Positions 34,821 to 47,593 of a stretch of DNA of 64,000 bases are shown piece by piece (position 1 is the first letter of the stretch; each line of letters opens with the position of its first letter). The stretch spans positions 47,562 through 111,561 of the forward strand of contig PYSS01000125.1 of the NCBI GenBank assembly GCA_003049465.1, given 5' to 3'. Made by a program: the position numbers and the translations under genes. The stretch is from Magnaporthiopsis rhizophila (lineage: Eukaryota; Ascomycota; Sordariomycetes; Magnaporthales; Magnaporthaceae). The notes under the pieces were generated by a model that worked only from the letters and a program-made list of their open reading frames with translations, did not search any database and was not told the DNA's origin.

Positions 34821-37574
34821 CTGGAAGCTCCCCATGGTCGGTAAGTGCCTGATCTGCTCAGGGGTGGTGGTCTTTATTTCCCTTTTTCCGGCTTGTGCCA
34901 AGTGCCAGCTGCCCCATCGAGCACAGCACTGCCGCTGTCACTCGAATTAATTACTCCGTCTACCGAGACCCCCTCGGCGTGGAGTCATGCAGCGCGGTGG
35001 AGCCCGGCGTTTGATGTGTGTCGTTGTCAAAGCAGGGTTCATCCAAGAACTGGGCTGCGTGCAATGATGCAGCCTGCTCGCCCCGGACCCACACACTTCT
35101 TTTTCATCTTTTTTTTTTTTTTTCTTTTTCCTGTGTCATGACCCGCTCACCAAAACAGAGGGTCACATCGCGCATCGCATGGATCGAGAAACGAGGTTTT
35201 TTTTTTTTTTTTTCCATGTTCTTGAGCTGAACGAACTACACCAGGTTCCCCGTTCATCCATCCCATAACCGCCCGCAAATAAGACTCCTGGACCCAAGAT
35301 GGGGAGTGTGGCAGTAACACCGCCAATAGCCAAGCGAGGTAGGCCTCGCTCTCGCCGCCCGGATGGCTCGCCTCGGGGCGGCGCATGCCTGTGTCGCCAG
35401 CGACCCAGAGATGCCAACATGCCGCTTCGGGCGCCCTGGGCCGGCTGCCGAGCAGTGGCAGCGAGGAAGCATCCAGTGGGCGGGCATCCAGCACGGCCAC
35501 CAGCATCCCGCTTACACTGCTGCTCCTCCAGACCTGCCGCTACCCGAGCAAATCAGATCTGTCTCCGGCTGACCACTAGGACCCGCCCTCTCCGTTTGCT
35601 CACCAGCCCACACCTACCTACGCACATACACACACACACGACCCTTTTGAGTCTCCAGCTCTCTTTTGCTTCTTCTCCTTTCGGGGAGAGGGCTAGAGAA
35701 TACAGGGCCTCTGTCTCCCTTGGCCCCACTCATGTCGGTGTTCCGTATGTCCCTTGCGCTTTGCCTCCGTTTGTCCAGCCAGGATCTGGATCGAGGAGTT
35801 GTTGAACCCCGCCACCCACTTACATACCGCCCTTGCTTGCCGAAGGAGGCCGAGCTGGTGCGTGCGTGTGTGGGAGAGCCCCTGGGCCCTGCGGTTGATA
35901 CTCTCTGAAGATAAAAAGAAAGACAAAAGAGAGAGAGAGAGAAAAAAAAAAAAAAAAAAAAAAGGGACATCCTGGCAAAGCAGCACTTGCACACGGACAC
36001 CAAGGGCCAGTTTCGTCTCGACAGGGGCAGGTAAACGGGCCAAATCGGCGTATGCACGATGGGGACTTCCTCACGTCTTCCTGGAGGCATCTGTCGGTCT
36101 GGTCTTTTGTGGCCCGTTGGGCCGCAACCCCCACGATTGGGGCGGGCACAATACTGGCCACTGGGAAACTTGGCGGCGCCGCTCCCCAGTTTTTCCATCA
36201 CTTCCTTTTTTTCTCCCCTGCTGCTGAGCCGCGACATGGATGAGAATGGTGTGGATATGGGTTTTTCCTTTCGTCTGAACCGTCCCGGTAGGGGGTGAGT
36301 GCCCTGTTCGGGAAAGAGCGTTTTGACTCCAAGCCCCGGTCTGAGAGTCTATGTACATGCTGCCTATTTCCCTCGTTGCGTGCTGGCCGCTGTTTGACGT
36401 AAAAAAAAACGGATGGGGTCCAAAGTCTATGATCCTGGTCTATATCATCCGACCCAGGCGTCTGGTCAGGAGATAGGCTAGCAACGGAAGACACAGATAG
36501 TCTGTCCGGGGGTCGCGATGGACGCTGGCCGCCCAGACGAGAACCGGTCTGATGGAAATTAGGCCTCGGCTGGCTTTCCTCCTTGAGAGAGATGCCGCTC
36601 CCCGTCCCCTCCGGCCCCTTGCTTGTGCCGGCTGCGGGCCCTGCCTTGCCCTGCTGCCTCTGCCTTGGCTTTTCCTTCCCCTGCCCACTGCCAATCTCTA
36701 TACATAGATCAGTTGGGAGGGTCACTGCCACCTCGGCCGGCCTCGGCTTGACAATGCCGCCGATCCCAAGTCGCATCGCGCGCCCCCCAGCAGCAGGCAC
36801 ATTATGTGCAGACATGAAGCGAGTGCGCACGCGCGCGTGCCGGCCGTGTTTGTGCTTGCGCCGCCTATAATTCCGTCTCGTTATGAAAGGACATGGATAG
36901 CGACATCATGCATCATGTTTGATACCCGATGGCCAGCGCAACCCTCAAGTCGGTCTCCGAAAAGGGACATTCTTTTTTATGTAATAGGGGCGGTCGCTTT
37001 CCTTTCTCGTACGCCGCTACTACGCTGCACACTTCCCCTTCATCTCTTCGCGGCACATGGCGTCAGACGAACAGACGACAGCCCAACGGCGGTGAGAGGG
37101 ATGCGAGACGGGGCGGGCAAGGGCATGGTGTGGAAGTACAGTACATACCTACCTGCCTACACGTCTGGCCAGGCTGGTCCTGGAGTCGGGCCAACGGCGG
37201 GTGGATGCACGCACGCACATATGTTTCGTCTGGTGCCGGGGGACGACACCTCTACATAATTCACTTGATAGATCATATGGCGCGTGAAGGAGGGAGGGCT
37301 CGCAGCAGAAAGGCAAACGCCCAGTCGCTTCGCAAATTACCCGATCTCCCCCCGCGCCCTGGGCGGGGTGAGGCAGTCGGTCGGATTAGGATACCTAGGG
37401 GCCAAACACAACAAGCGCGCGGGCTCGCGGGTGAAGGGTGGATGGATGTGTGATGGGGCGGGCCCGCGGATGATGCACGGTTGTCCCCGACCAGAACCCG
37501 ACTTGTCTTTCTCAAACCGGTCGCCTCGCTGGCATATCCTGCCCCTCCCCTTTGCCTGCCGGACCCCCGACCAC

Positions 37575-37603
37575 ACGCACGCACGCACGCACGCACGCAC
37601 GCA
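37575..37603 (+). repeat. (CGCA)n microsatellite
   Basis: About seven tandem ACGC/CGCA units form a short tetranucleotide microsatellite outside any supported gene. Confidence 0.9.
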
Positions 37604-38515
37604 CCCTTGCTCTTGCTGTGGCATGCTCTTCTCGCTTCTGGTGCTGACGGTTGAGCAAGCGAGAGATGATGGGTGGCCCAGGGGTGTGGGTTGGTTTGCC
37701 GAAGACAGGAAGAACGTGAACCTTGGACAAGTCGACGAGATGGGACGGATGGAGACTGACTTAGAAAGACGACTCGTTTCCGGGGGCGGATCAAGAGAAG
37801 TGCGGCGATAAATCTCCGCAAAAAAAAAGGTAATTTTTCTATCTTTGCTTTTTCACTGATTATTTGTTGATTTCTGTGTTGACTGGTCATATTTCTTCTG
37901 AACTAAACTTTTTTTTTCTTTTTTTTTCCTCTTTTCTAACATTACAACACCCCCAGGTTGGGTTACCTTGTTGTTGCGGGCAAAAGGGAGGAAAAAAAAA
38001 AGAGAAAAAAAGAAACAGGCAAGGATATGGAGGCTTTGACAGGGACGTCAAAGAGCGCAGCCACGGGTAGAGGACCCCCTGGCACTGGACTGACAGGTCC
38101 GAGATGCCCGGGGAGTTAGGGTAGGGTCACGTCAATGCATGAAGATCACCCTCGTCTTTTTTCCGCCCGAGAGCTGGGGGAAAATCGGACCGGGTGGGAA
38201 AGTGACGACGGCGGCGTGCAACGCTGATTTGCATGGTTATCATCTCTTTTGCTTCTTGGCTGTTTTCTCTTTTTTTTTTTTTTTTTTTATAAAAAATAAA
38301 AATAAAAAAGAAGAGAATGCTGCTGTTTAGTTTGTCCACATACCTGTCCACAGATGCACACACCTACGCCCAATGACATGCATTCTCCCCTCCCATGTCG
38401 GGCCTGAATCACCGCTCTCGATCAGGGGGTGTTAGTCAAGGTAGGTAGGTAGGTAGGGACCAAGGCAGCCAGCTGGAGGAATGATAGCGAACGAACCACC
38501 CAATTCGTCAGCCTG

Positions 38516-38554
<39 letters not shown>

Positions 38555-39033
38555 NNNNNNNNNNNNNNNNNNNNNNNNNNNNNNNNNNNNNNNNNNNNNN
38601 NNNNNNNNNNNNNNNNNNNNNNNNNNNNNNNNNNNNNNNNNNNNNNNNNNNNNNNNNNNNNNNNNNNNNNNNNNNNNNNNNNNNNNNNNNNNNNNNNNNN
38701 NNNNNNNNNNNNNNNNNNNNNNNNNNNNNNNNNNNNNNNNNNNNNNNNNNNNNNNNNNNNNNNNNNNNNNNNNNNNNNNNNNNNNNNNNNNNNNNNNNNN
38801 NNNNNNNNNNNNNNNNNNNNNNNNNNNNNNNNNNNNNNNNNNNNNNNNNNNNNNNNNNNNNNNNNNNNNNNNNNNNNNNNNNNNNNNNNNNNNNNNNNNN
38901 NNNNNNNNNNNNNNNNNNNNNNNNNNNNNNNNNNNNNNNNNNNNNNNNNNNNNNNNNNNNNNNNNNNNNNNNNNNNNNNNNNNNNNNNNNNNNNNNNNNN
39001 NNNNNNNNNNNNNNNNNNNNNNNNNNNNNNNNN
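38555..39033. other. Assembly gap (479 N)
   Basis: The gap is bounded on the left by a T33 run and on the right by a (GA)n microsatellite, so the missing sequence is probably itself low-complexity. The true length is unknown. Open frames spanning it are artefacts. Confidence 0.98.

Positions 39034-39098
<65 letters not shown>
39034..39098 (+). repeat. (GA)n microsatellite
   Basis: 32 or more GA dinucleotides abut the N gap, so the full length is unknown. Confidence 0.95.
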
Positions 39099-39099
<1 letters not shown>

Positions 39100-41670
39100 C
39101 ACAACGGGACCATGACACCCACCCTCACAAAGCCCTCACCGGCATGCTTCATCGGTTGATCGTTATGACCAACTGTGCTTGGCGGGAGATCCCAGAAGCC
39201 CCTGTTGGCTGCTTTTGTCTCTCATTACAGTCATCGTTATTTCCGCGGCCACACACACCCACAGACAACAGCCATTCACCGGTCTCCATGGAAATAATAA
39301 AAACGGCGCGGGGAAAATCAGAAAAGAGAGAGGCTCCGAGTAACGACGAGACGCGTTGGCGAGATTGGATCGTAAAGCCGAGAATGCATCGCCAGATGTG
39401 CAAAAATAGAAACACAGCCCCAAGACAGGCAGGCAGGACGCCAACGCCGGAGCATCGTCCGGTTGCATGCAGGGGGGGCGTCTTTTGGGGCCGTCATGAG
39501 ACCACGCAGCTTCTCCCCAAAGCGGCCAATGTCCAGAAAAGCAATATTGATACCTGACCTGTCCAATATTGGTTTCATTTTCTGGGGCGCGAGCTGCTTG
39601 CCCTTCCTTGCCCACATCCCGAGATCAACCGCCTCCGCCGACGAACGTGAATGACATGTGCCGAGAGGGCGAAGAGCCTGCTGGCTCCTGGGGTAGGTGG
39701 CACTGTATCTAGGGGTAGTAGGCTGGGCTTGTCCTGTCTGCCCGTCTCGGGTGCGTTCGTTGGACACCTGGGCTGGCTCGAACGCCCCCCCATCTCATCC
39801 CTCCCTTCGCTTGAGCGTTAGAACCCCCCCTCCACAACAACAGGGAATGGAACCTGGGAAGACCGCCACCACCTCCTCCTCCTCCTTCTTCCGTCTCCCC
39901 CGGCCTTCCTGGCCAAAAGATCAAAGAGCAAAAAGATGTGACATGAGGCCCCCTCCACACTCCCCACCACTCCCGACGAGATTCCGCCTGTCATCGTCCA
40001 GCCTTTTCCCTCGGTTCGTCCCACCGCCATTGAAACATTGTCATCCTTTTCCATTTTCCCTGCTTGGGGCTTTTATGGTTTTTACTGGGACCCTGCTGCC
40101 TCCTCCTTCCCCGGCCGCCTGCCTCGCTCTCCTGATCAAGGAGATGATGGAGATGGGGATGCGAACGGGAATGGGGAGTGGGGTGCGACGACTGGACCAA
40201 CCACCATCACCATCACCTTCAACGTTCTGTCTGTGATGGAACGTTTTGGGCCTTCGGTAGGGCCCGGAAAAGCTTCCGCCCACCGGTTCCAATGTTTTCC
40301 AGCGAGCGGTCCTTGAATCGTGTTGCTACATCGTGACACTTTTTTACGTACGTCTTGTCTGGTCTTGCAATTTCAGGACGATAAAGCGGGCGGCGAGGCA
40401 GCCCAGGGCAACGCTATTTTTGGCAAACGACGCCGTCTCGCTCTCGTCATCGATGGACGGAACGGGCAAGCGGGAAATTCTAGGCTCGTCCATTCGTGGT
40501 CTAGCCCGCCCCTGGGTGGCTCCTGCCCCTGGAACCTTCTGCGCTTCCCCTGAGGACCTCAACATGAACGTGACAGGTCGGGTCGGGTTGGCTGGAGAGG
40601 GAATTGGCGGCGACGGCGCGTTGCCCAGCGCCTGCCGTCCCAAGCAGCCAGGCAGCCACTACAACTGCCTGTACGTACCATTCTCGTTTGGCTGTGTGTG
40701 CCCACCATTCGTGAATGGCGTTTGTCCGTGGCACAACAGCAGTGGCGCCAGCCCGTTGCTTCGTGTTCCCCCAGCGAAGGCGAAATGGAAGGGGCGATGG
40801 AAGCCGCCGAGACGGGTGTCTGCATGCACAACCGACCCTGTCTCCCGTTCAAAAAAGATTTTTTTTCTTGTACCTACGTCTGTTTGCCGTTCCCGGTTCC
40901 ATTTGTTTTTCACGGGGCGGCGTGTCGAACAAACGGGAAACCTAAGACGGGAGACTGCATATCGCCCTGAGCAACACAAGCAAAGAAAAGGGGGCGGTGG
41001 GAAGGAAAGCAGGAAGCCGGAAGCCCCAAGCCTTTAACGGAACGAGGCGGTATGCATGGAACAAACGCAAAGGAATTGGATGGAAAGAAAAAAAAAGCAA
41101 AAAGTGAAGCTGTATCCGGACCTACCTGCAGCTAGCCCGTCCAATAGCACCGCCGTCCCAGTGATCGGGTACCCGCTGGAACTCGGAGGCGATCCGAAAA
41201 GGAATAAAGGACGAGCGGCAGCCTGCTTGTGTTGGTCGTGGTCAGCAGGGGGAGGCTTGGGGACAAGCCACTATACCTGGCACAAAACGGCAACGCAAAA
41301 TCGACGGCCAGCTGCGTCTGTGTGTAGGTTGTGTGTGGGTTTTCCGTGGCACAAAATGGAGTGATACGTGATGCCCGCAGGAAAGCCACGTTATTTTTGT
41401 TTCCGCAAAGCCGCGTTTGCTGCTGCGGCCTTGTCCTCCATTTACAGAGACACCCTTTTTCCGTTTGTGTGATGGTGTTTGCATCTCCCGTCCCAAGGCA
41501 CTAGCCCAGCTAGCGCATCTACCTAGCTGCTGGCTTGCTGTCCCCACGGCTGCGTACATGTACGTGTAATGTAGCTCACTTTTCTGGCACGTGCCGTCTG
41601 ATGATGTTCCTCTGTACCAAACACTGCACCTGCATGGGCTTGTGAGAAAAGTAAAAGCCAAAAAAAAAAA

Positions 41671-41715
<45 letters not shown>

Positions 41716-44131
41716 GGCAGCAGAAAAGGACGGACGGACAGCACACACAAGCTCTGCCTGCCCACATCATACATTATACATCATACATCTCATATCCCAT
41801 ACCATGGCACGTCGGCCCTACTGCTGCGAATACCTGTCCACGAAACTGGTATAGATAGGTACTGGCTCTCGCCTATCCGGGCCAGGGCGAGGGGGCCCGT
41901 GTACGCGAACCGAACAATACGACAACCAGCCAAGAAAAAAAAAAAAAAAGTAAAAAGAACCATGTTTGAAAGAAATGGGTGTCCAGGACAAAAGGACTTG
42001 CAAAATAACAAATGCACTGTCTCTGATTCGCCGGCTCATCATTTTTCCCCATCCATCGTTTAGTTCTTTTTTCAAGGAGTCCCCCTCGCTTGCTCGCTTG
42101 TTCACCTCACGCGGCCTCATCCCTTTGGGTGCCGTTCGATGCCTGCCGCCGAAACCAATTCATCCTTGCGTAAGTACTAATAATTATGAATGCTTAATCG
42201 AAGGGATTTGCCGACAAGCATTTATGTAATGGCACTTTGAGGGGATGTACAGTACAGTACAGTAGGTAGGTGCCCACTCTTTACGCCATCCCCTGGGTCC
42301 CCTCCGCTGCCGACGCTGCCTGCCGGCCGGCCTGCCTGAACCCCTTATTAGAATGACGATATCATCCCCCGAGCGCGCACGGTTTTTACGCCGCCCGCCG
42401 CAGCAGCCGCGTGCGGTGAGCGAGTCGTTTGTTTTTTTTAGGCCGGGGTCACGGCTTCGAAGCGAGAAAAGAAGGGGTAGGAAAAAGCAAAAAAAAAAAA
42501 AAAGAGAAGAAAAGAAGAAAAAAGAAGCAACAAAGGAAGAAGCAAAAAAAGAAAAAAGGAACAAAAACCCACAATTAGATTGCAAGGAATGGAGACAAGA
42601 CGAAACAAGGCGAGATGGGGCGGGCTGGTGGGCGTGTTTCTCGGACCTGTCGGGTTGGTCGTCCGTGTGTCGTTTGTTCGTCGTCTCCTCAACTTCTTTT
42701 CTTTTTTTTTTTTCTTCTCCTTCTGTCGATGTTTGTCAGTCGTCCCGCTTTTGAGATCTCTACATTGTCGCCATATCCCGTGGTGCTATAGTTGGCTGGG
42801 TTATCGAGCACGGATCGCGCGCCCATAACACATATAGAAACGCCACCTCAATTAAGTCACGACAAGACAGACAGACAGACTTCTAGATTTTCCAAAAAGA
42901 CTCCATCGCGACGAACGTCGAATCGCATCTTTGCGTCGCTCCTCCGGCTTGCCGTCGCGGCATTTTTGCGGTATGTCTCCCTTTTAGCTGGGGTTAGTCC
43001 TTGTCGCATCAGCCCCGTCACAGGCTGCCTTTTTTGTTGCCATGTCAATGTGTCATTCGACATCGACGTAACATCCATGTCTTTTCCTTCCACCCCTCCC
43101 CTTTATTTGTTTGTGTTCTCTTTTCCTTTTTCATTGTTTCCATTTGATCACCGTTATGCCTTTTTCTTTTCTTTTTTTTTTTCTTTTTTTTTTCCCTTTG
43201 CCTGCCGTGTGATTCTCTTCGCTTGCCCATAACTCAACTTAATTGCCCTGGAATAATTACTACCCACAAGATTTGCCTCATCGCCGACCGCCTTCCAGTC
43301 TGTTCGCCAAACCCACCCCCCTTCACCCCTCCCCAGTACCGAGATTGACGTGTCTCTGGTGTGGGCAGTGGGCAGCGCGCCGACCTCTCGGTGATTTCTT
43401 TTAGCGGATGGGCCGCCCGAGCCCTGGGGTGCAGCCCCCAGTTCTGTGTTGTGCTCCTTCCTTTTTGCTGGGTCCCTCCTGGTGAGACCCGCTATAAATG
43501 CCCGCCGGAAGCTGCTGTGGCTGGGGCTTTGTCCTGCCGTGGCTCGTGCTCAATCTCCGGTGGACTAGACCCTTCCATTGGTGACGCCATGTTTTGGTTG
43601 GGGCCCTGAGTGAGGGGTAGATTCACGGCCATCCATCCATCCATCACGGACGGCATTCGCACCTCGGACTCTGTAACTTCTGTTGGGCATAGACCTCCTG
43701 GACGCAGATAGCTGTCTGAATAGCACGTAGGTTAAGTCTTTTTGCCTGCGGTTTTTCTTCTTTTTTTTTTTTTTTTTCCCCTTTGTGTCTGTCTTTTTTC
43801 CCTCGTCGTGTGCGGGGTCTTTCCCAGCAGTTGCCCAGGCCAGGGGAGCTTTTTGATATCGGCCAAGTTTCATACACTGGCGGCTAGCCACTACGCCATG
43901 ACTGCCTGTCACTCGGACTTGGGACGAACTAGCCTGCTGTTCATCTCCCCTGACTGCCGCTCCAGGAAACGAAACGGCTGCGTCGTCACTGTCGTTTGTC
44001 ACCCAAACACTTCGCTTACTTTTTCGTCGCGTCTTTACCATTTGCAGTGTCTCTGGAAACAAACCTTCTGACCCCTGAGCCACTGGAGAAGCAAGGAGCG
44101 GGGAAGGAAAGGCTGCGAGCAAAAGACCAGA
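39099..44131. other. Gene desert, right part, and TBCB promoter
   Basis: No supportable gene. It contains an A-rich run interrupted by one C (41661-41712), a GTACA tandem (42247-42264), several A/T homopolymers and, from about 42700 to 44100, CT-rich blocks typical of a promoter and leader for the plus-strand gene at 44132. Open frames up to 234 codons have no recognisable domain. Confidence 0.5.
42247..42264 (+). repeat. GTACA tandem repeat next to a GGTAGGT motif
   Basis: About 3.6 copies of GTACA, palindromic at GTAC, run directly into GTAGGTAGGT. Confidence 0.85.
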
Positions 44132-45401
44132 ATGGCCGATGTTCCGCTGCTAGTGGTCTCGGACAGCACGTCCTCCGAACGGCGCATCACGCCGTCGTGG
44201 TCAATCAGCCACCTCAAGGCTAAGCTGGAGACCATCACGGGCGTCCCGCCATCGTCTCAGCGCCTCTCTCTCAACGTCAGGGGCCAGCAGCCCGTGCCCA
44301 TCGAGGCGGCCGATGAGGATGCCACCACCCTGACCGGGTTCCCGCTGGAGCCGTACGCGGACCTGATCGTAAGTTGCCTTGTTTTTTTTATCCATGATAT
44401 CGGATAGACTTTGCTTGCGCCATCTCTCTCGGCGTTATTGCTCCGTCGTCTCTATATCCTCGTTTGCCTCTTTCATCTCGTCCATTGCTTTTCTTCTCCG
44501 TGATCACGACTCGGAACCTGCTCGTGGACCGAACCCTCGCTCGTGGCGGCCGTACAGCTACATTCTCATGCCTGGTCCAGCCCCTTGGCGGCTCGTGGCC
44601 GAGTCAACAGACATGGGATATCGAGCTGGCTGCGGTGAAGCGTGACAACCAGGCGAGCGTTTCAAGATTAGGTCTGGAACTCGTCCAAAGGCACAACGGA
44701 TGCCATACGTCGTTCTTCGGAACGATGCCACCGACGTTGGCGATGGATCGAAGCGGATGACGCGAACCCAGGGGGAACAAAAAAAAGAAGGGAGGAGCAT
44801 GTCATTGCCGTTCGGATAGTTTCTGGAGGCGGGACGAAAATACATCTATTCCTAGCCTGAACTGACCAGCAACGACACGCGAAACCGACAAAAAAAAAAG
44901 GTAGTTGACACGCGCCCACCCGCAGCTCGTCTGAACCTGACAGACACGACCGGCGTCGAAAAGTACGTGCTGCCCGAGGCCGAGTACGAAAAGAAGCAGG
45001 ACTCGGTTCTGGCGTGGAAGAAGGCACAGAAGCTGGGCCGCTTCGACCCGGAGGCCCCCGGCCAGGCCGAGGCGCGGGCGGCGGCCCACGCGCGCGACGC
45101 GGCTGACCGCGGCGTCGAGCCCGGCCGGCGCTGTCGCGTCGGCGCAGACGATTCCCGCCGCGGTGTTGTCAAGTACGTGGGCGACGTGCCCGAGATCCCC
45201 GGCGGCGCAGGCTTCTGGGTCGGTGTGCACCTGGACGAGCCCGTGGGCAAGAACGACGGGAGCATCGGCGGGAAGCGATACTGGGGCGATGGGCCGGCGG
45301 AGTTGAAGCACGGCGTGTTTGTGCGGCCTGAGAGGGTCGAGGTTGGGGACTTCCCGCCGCTTAATGATCTAGCGGATGACCTTGACATGGAGGAGATCTG
45401 A
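44132..45401 (+). CDS. ALP11: Tubulin-folding cofactor B (TBCB/Alp11) with UBL and CAP-Gly domains
   Basis: Two exons, 44132-44368 and 44901-45401; 245 aa, the usual length. The N-terminal ubiquitin-like domain (about 5-80: PLLVVSDSTSSERRI, SISHLKAKLE, LEPYADLI) joins directly to VVDTRPPAARLNLTDTTG, exactly the link seen in the family, so the acceptor is the AAAG just before 44901. A helical middle (SVLAWKKAQKLGRFDPEAP) leads to the CAP-Gly domain (about 160-235: GVVKYVGDVPEIPGG, WVGVHLDEPVGKNDGSIGG, HGVFVRPERVEVGDFP) and the C-terminal DDLDMEEI tail that contacts cofactor E and tubulin. It acts in the cytosol, handing alpha-tubulin to TBCE during heterodimer assembly. The 532-bp intron is long for this genome, and its acceptor is an A-run with no upstream polypyrimidine tract. 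Confidence 0.95.
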
Positions 45402-47593
45402 GGCTCGATGTCTGCATGGGCTTTCTGGATCTCAACTAGGGCCGATGAAGAAGGCCACTTGCCAGCAGCCAACTCTTTGTATGGGAATGGGTGAGCCGTC
45501 TAGGCCGGCGCATGCCACTCCAGGAACACGCGTGTAGCGGGGACTTGTCCACCGGTGCAGCCCGTAGATTACACTATTTTGACAGCTTCGTTTGCGCAGT
45601 TCCAGACAGGCTGTCGCGGCAGTACTCGGCCTTGAGCCACGTCCAGTCGGGCATACGATCAACTCCCGGCTTTTGTAAGACGAGCCCCGCGCGACGTCCG
45701 ACACTCCAACATCAGGGACGCCGTGTCGCCGAGCCGTATGAACCGGAGACCCGCAGGGCTCATGGAGTCCGCGGGCAGATCATCAAACCATACTCTGAGC
45801 CTGGACTGGACTGGTGGTTAGAATCCTGGCTGTGCCGCCTCTTGACGTCTTCGCCAACGCGGATGAGGTGGGGACGCAATATCGAGTCTACCGCGCCCCA
45901 GAGGGCAGCTTCTCGCACTCGGTGGCTTTGTGGAAGTGCCGGGACAAGCCGGCAAGCGGCGCCCGGATCGTCAAAATGCCGTTAGGCACCTCGCCGATCT
46001 CTTGCGGGTGACGACGCAGCCGACGACGCCTGGCGCAACGCCCAGATGTACAGGTACGGGGAAAATCGTGAAGCAGCAGCCTTGGTGTTTCTGGTGGCGG
46101 CCTATGCAGACGGCGCCGTCATACTCGGCCCGCAGCGTCGAGTCTAGCATCATCTTGGTGTAAGAGCCGCGCCCCGCGCCGATTTCTGTCGTAGAGTGCT
46201 CTTTGTGGGCGGACCTGACCGCCACTACCATGAGGAGGTAGGCTATCACCCATGCGGCCAGTCAGCCTCGGCCTCCCAGTCGGCCCTCACCTCTGGGCTG
46301 GTGGTCTTGCACAATGCAGAGCAAGATGACCCACAGGTAGCAGATATCCAGGCCACGGCTGCCGGTTACCGCGTCTCAGACAGTTGGGGGCAGTTCGCAC
46401 TCCAAGGACCTCTGAATTCTTTCTGCGAGGCTCCCCGGTGTGGTCACTTAGGCGGCCTTTCGGCCTTGCTAGGCCCAGCGGTAGCTGAGGGCCATGCATA
46501 ATTCGGGAGGGAGATGGCTGTCCTTTGAGACCTTGGGCAGCTATAGCTGGTCTGGGTCACTGACGTCGACTAGCCTGGAAGGCAAAAACCCCGAGCGAGG
46601 AGCTTGAGGGCTCGCATTGCTCGTATTCCTGGACGCCGGTGTTGATCCAGCGGAGAACCAGGCGGTACTGCTCTAGAGAGCCAGCGTCACTCGGGCGTCA
46701 TGCTGCATAAGGAGACGTGAGGCGCCACGGAAGATACTGGGCGTTGGTCACAAACAATATGTACAATATGGCACGGAAGGGGCGCTGCTAAGAAGTCAGT
46801 TGCTTTCCAAGCACGGACCGGGAGCGCGATTTTGCATGTACCGTATTGCAAAGTAGAGGCGCAAGCAGTAGGTAGACCTGTTTGCTTGATCTATCTCTCG
46901 GAAATCAGTAAGCGAGGGTGAGAGTAGGAGACCCTCTGGCTCTACATATACAGGTGCGCTGCAGGGGTACTGAGCACTCGTCGGCCTCGGCCGGACGAGG
47001 GTCTCTAACGCGCACCGGGATCCTGCCACCGTGGATCCCCCGCGTTGGCCCGTTCCTTTGTGACATGTCATATTTGTACGCGCCTTCTGGAATCCGAGTC
47101 TAATGCCGGATCCGGAGTTCATTGAACTTCTCGTTTCTACAGCTAATCCTCGGCACAACGGCCTCTTGGCACCTTCCCAGGGCCGAGAGATGTTTCCCGA
47201 GCTGGCCGTCGATCTCGGCGCAGGCGCCACAGCCACATTCCCGTATAGCGATTCGTGACCCAAGACGAAGGCCGCTCGCGCTCTGAAGCTAGCTCGTCAA
47301 AATCAAGGCACGACGCCGAGCAACAGGGCAGAAAATATGACGGCCGTGCAAGACAAGCGCGGACGGGCGAGGTGCCCAGAACCAACCGATCAGAGTGCTC
47401 ACCTCGCAGCAGAGCATTGACAGTATCCTTGGTATGTAGACCAGACGAGACTGAAAATCCAGGTTTGTTTGGCAATAGGCTGAGCAAACGACGTGGATGA
47501 GACGCACGACCTTCGGCGTCTCTGCTGTGGCATATGGCACTTGATCTCACCTCACTTTCGTGGCACAAAAGAGAGGCAATGAACTCGCCCGAC
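45402..47593. other. Apparently decayed intergenic region
   Basis: No intact gene. The minus strand gives short protein-like shards separated by stops, for example GLRFIRLGDTASLMLECR around 45700-45770 and YTKMMLDSTLRAEYDGA around 46100-46160. This suggests one or more degraded genes, but I could not assign a family or reconstruct a frame. The remainder up to the ankyrin gene shows nothing. Confidence 0.35.

Larger units (their letters stand above)
25670..38554. other. Gene desert, left part
   Basis: I found no supportable protein gene here. The first 1-2 kb are probably the promoter, 5'UTR and missing first exon of the Myb gene; a CTAAC...CAG acceptor-like sequence is at about 25784-25797 on the minus strand. 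The rest holds homopolymers (26398, 27359, 32127, 34627, 34776), a degenerate GTATG repeat (26812-26900), a G-rich tract (27841-27884), a CGCA microsatellite (37575-37603) and TACC-type motifs (29866, 37141, 38440). Base composition is ordinary rather than AT-rich. Confidence 0.5.

Noticed and set aside
36198..36830. 210-codon minus-strand open frame in the gene desert
   Set aside because: Low-complexity basic/Pro/Ser sequence with no conserved block and no splice partner.
38422..39557. Several open frames crossing the N gap
   Set aside because: Frame continuity is an artefact of N bases between T33 and (GA)n.
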